64,000 bases of DNA from Polytrichum commune (taxonomy: Eukaryota > Streptophyta > Polytrichopsida > Polytrichales > Polytrichaceae): NCBI GenBank assembly GCA_950295325.1, contig OX485809.1, positions 9,548,001 through 9,612,000 on the forward strand, in the 5' to 3' direction. The notes below the pieces were generated by a model. That model ran no database searches, was not told the origin of the DNA, and saw only the letters and a program-made list of their open reading frames with translations. How positions within the stretch are numbered: the stretch's first letter is position 1; each line of letters starts with the position of its first letter. The position numbers and the translations under genes were made by a program. Below are positions 1-11,639 of this stretch, one piece after another.

Positions 1-1250
1 GACTGTGATTCATCCTTGAATTCTAATTTATCAATTCAATTTTATGCACTGAATTTTGTGTGATTCGTGTGCGTGTGTGGCTCGATCTCAATCCTTCGTG
101 TATTGACGTTGTGGAGGTTGTTTGCAACCTTCAACCACATTCTTGTGAGGTACGAGTTGCAATGCGGAGGTTGGTGCTCCAGCAGCATACCGTGGAAAAG
201 ATCATACTCTTGAGGAGGAGGAAACTTTGACTCCTGTCGTGGCATTAGTGGCACTATCAATGTTGAGCTCTTCAAGTTTCTGTGATTTGAAATTATGTGG
301 ACATTTGATGGTGAGTTGTGAAAGTTTGGAGCACAAGAATCAATTCACTCTTGTCTAGATAGCTCACGTAAGAGCTGAAGCTTGGTTGAAATGATTGCTC
401 AAAGATCAACACCGCACATTGAGCAATTTGAATCGATATGCGCTTCCATGTTTTTAGATTGCTTGCGGAGTCCATTCTTGTGAATCCTATGTCAATATAC
501 CAAATCAAGCAAAACGTCGATGTGCTTTCAGGGCTTGATGAGGACGTCTGTCATATTTAAGGGAAAGCATTTTGATAGAGTCTTGGTTGACACACACACA
601 AGTACAATAACCTTATACATGGTAACTTGAACCCAACGAGTCGAATGGAAATGCAATAAACTTCACTCCGGAAGAACAAACTGATCTATCATATCAACCG
701 TGTGTCCTGTGAAATTTGAGGGGATCCATTATCATGTGATTGAAGGAAGTGGAATTCATAGGAAAGACAAGACTAACTAAATGAAGGTCCATCAAGAAGT
801 AGAACAAGACCTCCTACCATTGCAAGAGTAAGACTCAACATACACCTTGTGCCATCTTTATAGTGTTTGAGTTTGATGCATGCTGCGTGTCCATTAACCC
901 ACAATTGTTCAGTCCATTTGTTATGGTTGACATTAGGGTTCATATGCAATATACAAAGAATGAAGCATGAGTCACTTTTCATCCTAGAGTTTCGTATGTG
1001 TCATACCCTTAAATACCAGACTTCACCGTGGTTTGGTCAACAATGAAGTTACAAATTTCCATGGGGGTGACAAAACATGCACTACTTCTCATCCGCCCTC
1101 TTTTGCATGCGGATTTTAAAAGGGTTTCTTCCATAAGGATACTTGTTTACAACATTACGATAGGCAAGAATGTTCCAAGTCTAATCGTGTTGGGGGTTGG
1201 CGTTGGGGACAACAATCACGATCATGGATGCATTACTTCAGCTATTTTTT
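1..1250. other. intergenic, nothing recognised
   Basis: Only short open frames of under 80 codons occur, on both strands, and none shows a recognisable motif. The composition is AT-rich and non-repetitive by eye. I see no RNA gene or transposon terminus here. Confidence 0.5.
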
Positions 1251-1251
1251 A

Positions 1252-2060
1252 CTAGCTCACGTTTGCTAGGATACGAACCACACGATTAGTACAAGATTGC
1301 TAGCAAATCCAAATTGAGACCGTAGCCATTTTCCTCATGAATCATGTGTAAAATTCATATGGACATCTTTTCCATTATCAAATAGAAGACTCTCGCGCGT
1401 GCTCATTAACTGGTCATATAGGCTCCCCCCAATTACGTAGATTATTCATCTTAGAATGACCATCCTCATATTTTGAAAACATAATCCAATCTCTTTTAAA
1501 CACACATCTCTTTGCTATCCATTCCCAGAACCACACCTAACTACATACCACTCAAATGTAAGGTGTCGAATTAAGACAAGTGACCGACTTAGGCACGTCT
1601 ACCTTACTTTGGTTACTTTTAATAGAAATTGAGTTTCTCAATTGGTTCAGAAGGAAACAATTATTTTAAAACCAAAAATATAGCCCAAAGATGGGGAGGG
1701 CGGCATTACTTACGATAAATTCACCTAGTACGGCGACTTGTCTTAAACAAACACCTATATTTAAGTGGTGTACCGTTCAACGTGGATCTAGGAACGAACA
1801 CCAAAAACACATGTGCTAAAAAAAACATTGAACTAGTGTTGAAAATTTATTAACCATTCTAAACACAATAATCAACATAAATGGTAGAACCTATAGTAAT
1901 TCTTAATAACCTCAAAAATCTTCACTTTGTTGATAATCAATAAGATGCTCATACAACCGCGATGGGCACGACTCGGATTCGCTAATTATCTCGCATGAAT
2001 TGGGTGTGCCATATCCCACGAGAAGTGGGCGCAGAGAGAAGAAAAGAAAAAAGTGTCCGT
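1252..2060. repeat. imperfect fold-back repeat upstream of the antenna gene
   Basis: The left arm (about 1252-1640), read in reverse complement, resembles the right arm (about 1720-2060), for example around 'cacttgtctta', 'atttgagtggt' and 'ggatttgct'. The arms are diverged, roughly 60-65% by eye. Related single arms lie at 13,290-13,880 and inside MSH7 intron 1 (about 23,865-24,220). This indicates an old dispersed non-autonomous element. No coding capacity or clear target-site duplication was found. It ends about 260 bp before the start codon of the antenna gene and may form part of its promoter region. Confidence 0.6.
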
Positions 2061-2321
2061 TTAAGACACCTTACCTGACCGTAATAGGCGCGTTCCATTG
2101 GGTCCAGTGGGCACACTTGACAAGGTCATGAACATGAAGCAGCTATGGTGATAGGCCGACGACACACAGGAGCTGAATTGTGCGCCGCTCATCCTTCCTC
2201 TTCAAATGCCAAGCCCATCATCCTGGCCTTCACCTCCTTCGTTGGGTTCTTCTTCCGCGGCTGCTGTCTGTCTGTCTGTTTGTTTGTCTGCCCTGCTCGC
2301 CTCTCGCACCTGCTGCAAGTA

Positions 2322-5053
2322 ATGGCCAGCATGGCCGTCGCTCACGCAGCTGGAGCTGGGTTGGTTGGCCTTCGGACCGCAGCTGGAGGAGGGAGCCTGG
2401 TCGATGGACCCAGCACCACCAGGACGCCGCCGCAGCAGCGACGGCGGGGATGTGTCCTGCGAGCTGTGTCGCCTGAAGAGGACATGTTCGACATGTCCAA
2501 TGTGGGTCTGGACGACGTCTTCAACCTCATCCAGCAGGTGCGTCTCGCTTGCTCGCATTATGTGTTGAAGTTTTTGTACAATGGATGGTTCGTTGAATTG
2601 TGACCTGGTTTGGTCATTCGTGTCCATATTGTTGGCGTATGTGAATTGGGTTTTGTAACCGTGCTTCGTTGAATTGTGGCTTGGTTTTGGTCATGGTCGT
2701 CCGCATTGGGCTATGTGAATTTGGCACAGAATGCACGGGTAATGGGAACTCTCTTGATAAGTGTGCATGAACCCAAAAATTGCAGTGAAGCTGATGGAAG
2801 GTGAATTCTGTGAGTTCGTTTATTCGAGAGCAAGGAAAAGATTTGGGTCTCTGTGGCTGTGGTTTTGTAAAAATGCTTCGTTGAATTGTCACATGGTTTG
2901 GTCATTCTTGTCCATATTGGACTATGGAAATGGGCACAGAATGCAGGGGGAATAGGAACTCTTTTGATGAACGTACATGAACCAAATATCCAAGAGGTGC
3001 TGATGGGAGGAAATTTCTGTGAGTTAGGAGGAGATTTGAGTCTCCGTGGTTGTGCCTTTGTAAAATGCTTCGTTAAATTTTGACATGGTTTGGTTATTCT
3101 TGTCCATATTGGGCTATGTGAATTTGGTTTTGTAAAAGGCTTTGTTAAATTTTGACATCGTTTGGTCGTTCTTGTCCATATTGGGCTACGTGAGTTTGGC
3201 ATAGAATGCAGGTGGAATGGGAACTCTTTTGATAAGTTTACATGAACTTAAATATTGAAGAGAAGGTCGTTTATTTCCGAGGAAGGAGAATAACGCCAAT
3301 TTTCACACTCATATTACGAGTAGCCACTTGAGAGAGTTTACATTGTAAAGAAGTTAAAATCCTTACAGCCATACTCAGATATACGATTTAGCACAAAAAA
3401 GAAAAAAGGAAAAAACTTCTGGAAGAACCTAAACTTCTGGCTTTTGAGTTTCTACTTCAGGGTTTTGTCTTATCTCTCATGGTTCGAAATTGAGGTCCTA
3501 CTACACATGCTATGCAACAATTTTCTTGAGTCGTCCCGTTACCTCTAGAGACGTAGCAGAAACTCCAGACAAGGATCCACTGTTAGAATCTGATGATGTG
3601 AGCAGGGATGTCGTGGTAGCTGGCTTCTTCCATGCAGATAGATTGTTGTGGATGGCCCCGGCTCAAATGTCTTGCCACCAAATGGCTATAACCGAATTGG
3701 TGACTTCTTTTCTATCTCAATCTAATTTCTGTCTGCTTCTTTTGGATTACTTCGAATCGAGTATGTGAAACTGAAAGCCTCGGATCAACTATGTCTAACT
3801 ATTCTTATTCTATGATACACTGGCTACCTTTATCTGTAAGTGTTGTTTGAACATCAATACCACAAGAATTTGTTCGATGTTGACCGTTGTTTTAACACCG
3901 ATATCACAAGGATGAGTTCAGTGTACTTGCACTGGAATGAAAATGGAGCTGTAGCTAGGCACATTGCATTGTTGGGGTCGTGGAAGGTGGCTTCTTCCAT
4001 GCAGATAGATTGTTGTTAATGGCCCGTAGTTGCCACTACTCGGCAATTGCGGCTTGTGTGATTCGTTTTCTACTTCCTTCTAATTTCTATTTGCTTCTTT
4101 TTAATGGCTTTGAATCGAGTATGTAATTCTAAAATCTCTGAATTCAATCTCTGATTCTTATTCTATAATTACCGGTTACCTTTATCTGTAAGTGTTGTTT
4201 GAACATCCGATACTTGCAAGGACATGTCATTGTTACAATTTGCAGAGAAATTGATCGTCCTTGGAATCAGAGCAATGACCATCTGCATTGCTGTGGTGTG
4301 TAGGCATCAGATGCCGATCCGGAGCCAGAAGACCTGGTTGCTCCCACAACAAGAAAAGTCAGCAGCGACACATCGGGAGCTGCACAATGGTACAAAGTTT
4401 ATGGTCGCTCGGTACCCGCCAACGAAGATGCAAGGGCTGCGTATTATGGGCCCAAGAGGCCCATGTGGAAAGGCGGCTTCACATCTCCGAACGACGTTCC
4501 TGCATACTTAAAAGGCGAGTATCCAGGTGACTATGGCTGCGACATTTTGAGCCTGTGCAAGGATCCATCCAAATTCGCAACTCTGCGTGCACAGGAGCTT
4601 CTGAATGGCCGCTGGGCCATGCTTGGGGTCACAGGGTGCCTCGCGCCCGAGCTCATCAACCCCACCGGCACCGACGGGTTTGAGCCCATCTGGTTCAAAA
4701 CCGGTGCGCAAATCTTCAGCGAATCTGGTATTGATTACCTTGGAGTCCCCGGGTTTATTAACGCTCACAGCATAATTGCGGTGGCGGTAGTGCAAGTTTT
4801 GTTGATGGGAGGAGCTGAGCTTGCGCGAGCTAATGCTGGAGGTAATGTGGAGGGGCAGGATCCTTTGTACCCTGGTGGGAAGGCATTCGATCCTTTGGGA
4901 TTCTCCAGCGATTCGGAGTCATTTGCAGAGCTGAAGGTGAAGGAGATTAAGAATGGGAGGCTGGCTATGGTGGCCATGGCGGGTCTTTTCGCACAAGGTG
5001 CTGTCACTGGCGTGAGCCCCCTGCAAAATTTGCACGATTTTCTGAAGCTCTGA
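2322..5053 (+). CDS. chloroplast chlorophyll a/b-binding protein, LHCB9-like
   Basis: Nuclear-encoded antenna protein of the thylakoid LHC superfamily. Two coding exons, 2322-2537 and 4304-5053, joined in phase 0 (donor CAG|GTGCGT, acceptor TGTAG|GCA), give 321 residues. The N-terminal ~60 residues look like a transit peptide (Ala/Ser/Arg-rich, few acidic residues). 'GEYPGDYG' precedes helix B, where E170, N173 and R175 occupy the E/H/R ligand positions of LHCII, so the usual His is Asn. Helix A ligands E286, N289, R291 and Q303 are present in 'EIKNGRLAM' and what follows it. The middle ('FSESGIDYLG') is LHCII-like. The protein ends soon after the third helix, with no long LHCII tail. Asn at the Chl603 site is typical of red-shifted LHCA3/LHCA4 and, as I recall, of moss LHCB9. 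LHCB7-like is the main alternative. The first in-frame ATG (2145) was rejected as start because the transit-like sequence begins at 2322. Confidence 0.85.
2583..3245 (+). repeat. tandem repeats in the antenna-gene intron
   Basis: A motif near 'tggtttggtcattcttgtcc', 'atattgggctatgtgaattt' and 'ggcacagaatgcaggg' recurs at about 2605, 2685, 2895, 3087 and 3165. Larger units of about 200-230 bp and short units of about 70 bp are intermixed. The array fills the first third of the intron. The open frame running antisense through it is a by-product of the repetition. Confidence 0.8.
3615..4235 (+). repeat. ~360-bp direct duplication in the antenna-gene intron
   Basis: Copy 1 (about 3615-3880) and copy 2 (about 3975-4235) share 'ggcttcttccatgcagatag', 'cgaatcgagtatgt' and 'tttatctgtaagtgttgttt'. 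The offset is about 360 bp. Both lie between coding exons 1 and 2. I see no usable exon: a candidate at 3551-3597 cannot be spliced in frame with both neighbours. Confidence 0.75.
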
Positions 5054-5478
5054 AGCTGTAATGTAGGCAGAGATCGTTCCGTCCAATTTTTGTATGCATC
5101 TGCAAAGAGTCGGAGCATTGGACCATTGCAGGATTATTTTAGCATCCGATTTAGTCAGTAGAGTTCGAATGCCAAGAAAGCTTGATGTTCGGCTACTTGG
5201 TAGTTGAACATTCTTGAGCGAAGGTAGTCCGGTTCATACAGGGGAGGCAGTTGAATATTGACAAATACCAACACGGTACATTCCATAAACCTATCTGGTC
5301 CGAGGAAACGTTTATTACTTAGAACTTTGTTTGACATGCATCACATTTCTCAAGTCGATTCGATTCATATGACGTACTAAAAGTCGTCCTCCCACTGAGG
5401 TCATTTACCATTTCACTCTGCTACCATAGTGGTATTTTGCAAAAATGTGCCTCATTCTCCAAACAAACACTAAGGTCA

Positions 5479-5815
5479 GTCTTTTTGCACAAGGTGCTGT
5501 CACTGGGTGAGTTGGTTGCAAAATCTGCACGACTCTGCATCTCTAAAGCTGCAAGTAGACAGAGATCACTTTGTCCAGTTTTGTAGCACAAGATGAATCT
5601 GTAAAGAGTTGAACCATTGCGGATTTATTTTAGCATCTGTTTTGAACAGTAGGCTTTGAATGCCAGAAAAGATTGATGTTGGGTTACGCGGTAGCAGTTC
5701 TAGGCAAGTTAGCATGGTTTATAAAGTTGCATTCCACAAAGCGATCTGGTCTGAGGAAATGTCATCCAGCCTCAGGCGAACTCTATTTGATATGTATCAC
5801 AGTACTGAATCAACA
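5479..5815 (+). pseudogene. duplicated 3' end of the antenna gene
   Basis: This stretch repeats 4983-5350, covering the last ~23 codons ('FAQGAVTG' is still readable), the stop region and the 3' flank ('gcagagatc', 'ttattttagcatc', 'tctggt.cgaggaaa'). The copy has lost the reading frame after 'gctgtcactgg'. It is a partial tandem duplication of the gene tail, not a second gene. The two copies are about 80% alike by eye. Confidence 0.75.
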
Positions 5816-5869
5816 CACATTAAGGTACATGACCCTTCTGTGGTCACTTTTCTTTATTGAACACCTATG

Positions 5870-6990
5870 TTACAGAAAGACTCATAAGCAAGGACAGACA
5901 TCCAAAATGCATACATTATGATGAAATTTGGACTATATGCTAAAAATATGTTCACCATTCTGCGTGCAATAGTTAATGCGATTGGGAGGGTTTATGTGAC
6001 TGTCTAAAGAGATAATCTACACTTTGATTACAAATAACTTTGTTTCTGAAAGTTTTTAATTTTCCACAATTTGTCATTGGTAACTGGATGAGACAATTCC
6101 CAACCTGAATTGACGGCAAAGTTGTCTGTACAGTTGGAACTGCCCACAACAGGGTCACACACCTTGCACAGCAGTTGAATGTTCTTGAGCAAGGTACTAG
6201 CACAACACAACACAAATTAGAACCCCTCTCCTGCCCAAAGATTACAAGTTACAAGTGATTAATGTGAAGGCTGAAGTTGATAGTTGTTGAGGTCTTCTAT
6301 CATAATGATACTATAAGGGTTTAACCAAAAAAAAATCAGCCAGTTAAGTTGAATGCTGTTGATTTAGTGATGTAAAGCAAATCAGAACATGAGCTAATTT
6401 GCATTCATATAGAGTGATGTATACTTTGAGGCGATTTTGGTCATCATTATTTCCTCTGCTTGGTATACCAAATTCCTTCAGTCAAAGTGATATACTATAA
6501 TTACAAAATGTGCACTATCAACTGCTGCAAAATGACCCCCATCTAGAGTATAACCTCACAAAACATAGGAAGCAGTGTTTCCTACTCATTTTGCTTAGCT
6601 ATTGTTACTCGGTGCAAGTTTTGCACAATGTGAGACTTGCACCCCAACTTATTCCAAGATATCACTTTTACCAACACCAATTATAAAGAAGTCAGGACTC
6701 AGCGAGCTACCCCTTAGCTCTCATGATAAATTTGCAAGATTGTGCAAAGATCCATTAAAGACACAGAACACAACAACCCCTTTTTGATTACAACTATCTC
6801 TCCCAAAACTTACATGGGATGGCATTGAGGGAGCTGTGACGAAACATCATTGGAACCTGTAGTAGCCTGTGAAGGCCTAATTAATATGTTTGATGAAACT
6901 CTGATCTTGAAGGTGAGTATGAGGACAAAGAAAATTTCTATAACACGGTTACAATCTGCACACTCTCTATGTACAATGACCTTATTCACT
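5870..6990. other. intergenic between convergent genes
   Basis: The space between the antenna-gene tail duplication and the TMEM120-like stop codon. Small open frames on both strands show no motif. It presumably contains the 3' untranslated regions of the two convergent genes, but I could not place polyadenylation sites with confidence. Confidence 0.4.
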
Positions 6991-6994
6991 GCTC

Positions 6995-9900
6995 TCAATC
7001 TCCTTTCTCTGTTGGAGTCATGGAGTGCAGCATCTGGTTTCCTTTCCTTTTCATTTTGGCCTTTATTTTTGCCTTTGCAGTCAAAGTGGCCACTGTATTG
7101 ACAAAATTGCCACAAGCCATTGCGATTAATAGAAGTCCACAGACCACCATCTGCACAACAGGCATCATATGTCAACTCTAGACAAGGACTCATTACCATG
7201 TCTATCTACCTGGACAACAAATTGCATCACTACTGAGACCGTGACCTTGACTTTGCTCAGTTCTCAACAAAAGCCTCCAAGCCAGATGGTCACCTACTTC
7301 AAATCAGGGTCCTTTGAGAAAGTTATTGCCATAGAGTGAAACTGAATATACACTTGCCAACATATGATTGAAATGGGCCTGCTTATCAGTGGAAACTAAG
7401 ATCCCTTGAACAACACTTTGAGCAAGGTTCCTTTTAGTTATAATTGAGATCCACTTGCCTGCCATTCAGATTCATCCTCAAGAATCGTCGTCTTCAATAG
7501 TAGAAGTCCATTGAAAAATTGGAAGCCCTGGACATATGCAAATGCACTATGAGTGCAACTTGCATGCAAAAACAGAACAATAGTGGCTTGTTATTATAGT
7601 CTGACAGCCTGCAAAAGGATGCGATAACCCTGTCTGTACTCCATCCTATTGTTTAACTTCCGTCATGTGAGACCATATCTCCTGAAGTCGCCAAGGAACA
7701 GGAAGAAAGCTACAGAACACAATATTATAGAATAATTTCTGGTCACTCCCTCTCCCCAAGCGAAATAATTTATTTGATACTTGGAAAACAGTGGAAATTT
7801 ATGGTAGGTGATTACAATAGCTGCTCTACAACTGTTTCAAGTCATGTCCAGGAATTTGTGCATACTCAGCATGTACTTGAATGCCAAAGGAAGAGGTTGA
7901 CCTAAATGACCAGAAACTAGAAGTAAAAGCCAAAACAGAACTTCAATTACCAGATAATTTCAGGTTCATTCAAGTTCATAGGAAAACATAATCGAAGCTT
8001 AATATCACATAGACCTGGACCCACCTGCAAGATGAAGAGAAGAGGGTATAACATCCAGAGCTGCCCTTTTACACCAGCAGTCTCACCCCAGACAACATCC
8101 ATTCTCCCAGCCTGTGGTACAACCACATAATAATCAGCACTTGGAGCTGATAACTTCTAACGCTACCATTATCAGAAGACATAAATCAACTGAGTGTAGA
8201 CATAAAACATTCAACAGCATTCAAAGCCACGGCTGAATGTGTGAAGTTAATTTATGCTTGACCTCATCTTTTATGCAAGAAAGTTGCCGATTTTCAAAAG
8301 GACTATTGTAGTGTCTACTTTGTAAGGATCAATACTTCACGAACATAACAATGACAACCCCACAGATGGTGAAGTAAAAATGTCAGAGGTTTTCAAATGA
8401 AAAATACCTTGCCAAGAGCAATTCTAGTGTACAGACGTTGTCGCTGATAGCGGTTTTGTAGTAGCATAGCCACACCTTGCATCACTGCCCATTGAAGAAA
8501 CAGTCGTACTCCTTGCTGCAGGGGTAGAACATACCAAACTGTGAGGTACCAGAAAGACGGCAACATACTGGATAAACGACCAGGAGCCAAAGCACTTCCT
8601 GTTTCAAATTTGGATGGTGGTCACCGACCTGAGATTAAAGTGGGGTAATCAGGTATCCAGTAACTGAAGTGGACTTCTATCAGTTGTTGACAAAGGAGCT
8701 GACCATTCAGCATTTCTTAGATTCTACAGTAAGAATGGTTAAGTGAGGTGAAATTCAACAACCCTTGGTTCAAAGAGACAATTCCCCAAATCAAATACAG
8801 GAGGGAGGCAGTAAAACTATGTGGATGTACCTGTTTGCGGATGCAGATAGGGTGACCTTGAATGCCCCACGTCAGACTCACAAGCGCCATCACCATTGCA
8901 CAGTAATGATGGTACACCCACCTGTCCCATAATTGTTGACACACATAACCTGACACTTTAGAAGACTGAAAGTACCTTGAATGGGATGCAATTATACTTT
9001 AAAGATTTGAATAAACTTTCATGACTCCGCAAAAGCTAAGGATTACTAGCATATAAGAAGGTCGTTAGCCGAGCACAACTTTTCCATTTTGCCACTTCAA
9101 CGTATGGACAAATATCAAGAATCGAGAAGAAACTCAGAAGGAAGTGAAGAATCTTGAAAAGAAAAATAACTAGGGTTGCAGTCTGAACCTCAGAAATAGC
9201 AAAGCAGAATCATTTTCAGTACTTTGACTGACCAACAATATCATGTGCCTCATAATGCAACAAAGCATAAATAAATATAACTCAGGTCATAAGCACTGGT
9301 TAACAAAATGTACCAGGGTCGTATGTCGCTACCATGAACTCTCAAAATGTTCTCGCGCAATGCCAAACTAGTGTAGAAAAATAATAACCATGCCTGCAAC
9401 AACAACAACAAGGGGACAACTAAGAAACCTTGCAAATAGACCTAGGAACAACAAAAATATGGAATTCCTCTCAGAAGCACTACCAGATGACATGTGATCC
9501 TGCAAGTATACTAACTGCACTTAGCAAAGGACATGAATGCTGAACTAGATGTAAGTCAACCTCTTTCCTCCTCATTTCTTAACAAAAAATGCAATGTAGT
9601 TATCAGGTTCATTACATAGGCACTGAGTAGTTTGTTTCCAATTCCACTAGAGAATGGGGTGGTGACAACAAATGACGAAAATGCATCTTCTCAATTTGGA
9701 AAATTGAAAATCACCCAGTGCTTTGAGCACGCTCATACAGATGCTAGGAGAAAGAGAGTTGTAAGCAAACCTGATATACTTGGACTGGCAAAGCTGGAAA
9801 GCAACCATTCCATATCCGGTTCTTGAGGACTAGCAGAATGACTGGAAAGGCAAGGAACATCACTGCTGTTCTATCCTGGTTTGCAAGAATGTTGTGTTAG

Positions 9901-11626
9901 TGCCTACTATGAAAGCTCTCAAAAAAAACCCTCGAGATTAGCCGTTCAATACAAGAGTAAAGAGCCCTCTTCAATGTCACCTATCAACATGATGGTATGC
10001 AGTCAAACCACAAGCTTTTGAAAAAATTCAAGCATGCATCACAAACTGGTAATAAAAACGATAACAAACTTCATCACGGTTGATAATGTGCAACCAGAGA
10101 ACTACAACTACGTTCTTCACAGATACATAGTTCAGCTTACAAATACAGCAGGACAGGAAGTGGACAATGCATTACAACACAACCTACCCTATAAGCATTG
10201 TACTCCTCCTTCACTTTATATCGTCCATCCTTACGTGTGGCCCGAACATTGGCAGGTCCAAGCAACATATCAAGGAAGAATCCTGTATGGAATACATCCA
10301 AATGTCCAAATTAATGAACTAAATATCCAAGTGCTTGAAAATTTCTTGCGTCACTCACGAGCTCAAAGGATGTCTCTTGAGAAATGATGTCCTCAGTTTC
10401 TTTTTTCAGTATCACCTTCCCCCTAAGAAAACTTGCTAGTCTACAGGGCAAAGAACCTCCTATGCCACATTATTCAATTGCCATCAACACCGAATGCCTA
10501 AAAGTATCACACAACCAAAGGTTTCACTTAACTGTTTTGTAAGAGGAAACACTTCACAGGAGATTGGTTCTTCCATTTATTGCAATGAATAGTAAAATCA
10601 AGCTCCAACAGTTGTTTAAAGTGCACTCGAATTTGGTCAATAGTTCTAGACAGAGAAGCACAGCTAAATTGTAGCAGACTTCAAGAAAAGTGTAAAAAAG
10701 AGATTGAGAGCTGGTATGGGCTCTTAAGATCCATCTCGCACTTGTGGCCTCTGGAACTTCTCACACTCAAATACTAGGTCCCCGCATGATTTTAGAATGA
10801 CAAGTTTTCCTCACCGTTAGCTTTAGCTGGAAGGAGAGATGCCACATCTCCATCATATAGAATAGTTCGCACCTTAAACAACTCGTCTTCCAGCTGCGGA
10901 CATAAAAGCAGAGAGTTGAAACTCTAGGTCAAATCACATCCTAGACCTAACAAGATTGGTTGCTTCAGCCCTGATTTATTACAAAATGTGCACCACCTTC
11001 TCCTCTGTTGATACCTCTGCCAAATATACATTTTGTCCTCCTCCACAAATGAACTCAATGACGATATATAGGGGCTCTGCGTGCCAAAGTGGGTCACCAA
11101 GGTTATGATGGCCACCTCAACGCTGGTGGTCCCTTGCCAGAGGTCTAAACATTACGATCGTTGCGAGAATCCATTCTGTGATGACGAGGAGTAGGATAAT
11201 GAAGACGATAGGGGTAGTGACGAAGCTTCTACATAGAGTTCCACAAAGATCGCTTGGCTCAATCCACAAGAACTCGAATCCAATCAAACAGACATGGATT
11301 TGTTGAGTAACATAGAATACTTGTGTGAAGAAATTTAGCGGGATGAAGGAAAGGAAAGAAACCTTCTTGGCTGTGCGATGACTAATTTCGCCCTTCTCAC
11401 ATCCGGAGTAGAGATCTCCTTGCAGTTTCTCCAGTGTGGCTAGGTGCGTCACCGCCTGCTTGCTCAGCGCATCCGCCTCATGTTGCCTTTGCGCGCTATG
11501 CGACGATGCAGCTTCCTGCAATGCTCTACAACTCTCCACTAGCTTCGCTACTCGATCTGCCACGCTCTCCTCTCTCATCACCTCCGACTCCGCCCCCACC
11601 CCAAGCTCTCCATCCACACCATCCAT
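6995..11626 (-). CDS. TMEM120/TMPIT-like multi-pass membrane protein
   Basis: TMEM120 family, multi-pass membrane proteins. Animal members locate to the nuclear envelope/ER; the plant function is poorly known. Ten coding exons on the minus strand: 11626-11363, 10893-10815, 10282-10188, 9875-9771, 9393-9314, 8921-8831, 8515-8408, 8111-8025, 7527-7459 and 7150-6995. They join in frame to 377 residues. Order: N-terminal coiled-coil-like region, 'LEDELFKVRTILYDGD', 'KVKEEYNAYRDRTA', then about six hydrophobic segments, with the family signatures 'RENILRVHGSDIRPWW', 'YHHYCAM', 'QNRYQRQRLYTRIALGK' and 'RMDVVWGETAGV'. The tail is Lys-rich (KAKIKAKMKRK). The ninth intron uses a GC donor (CAG|GCAAGT). 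The start at 11626 was chosen because a good splice acceptor (TTTTCTCAG, ending near 11638) lies between it and an upstream in-frame ATG at 11656, suggesting a 5'-UTR intron. Confidence 0.88.
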
Positions 11627-11639
11627 TGCTTTCTGAGAA

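Noticed and set aside
2145-2321. Upstream in-frame ATG extending the antenna protein
   Set aside because: The extension does not look like a transit peptide start, while ATG 2322 gives a typical one.
2711-3202. 163-codon minus-strand frame
   Set aside because: Arises from intronic tandem repeats; repetitive peptide with no family.
3490-3768. Possible additional exon of the antenna gene (acidic 'DVAETPDKDPLLESDD')
   Set aside because: No acceptor gives a phase compatible with exon 1 (phase 0), and the segment is partly inside the ~360-bp intronic duplication. Direct splicing 2537/4304 is in frame.
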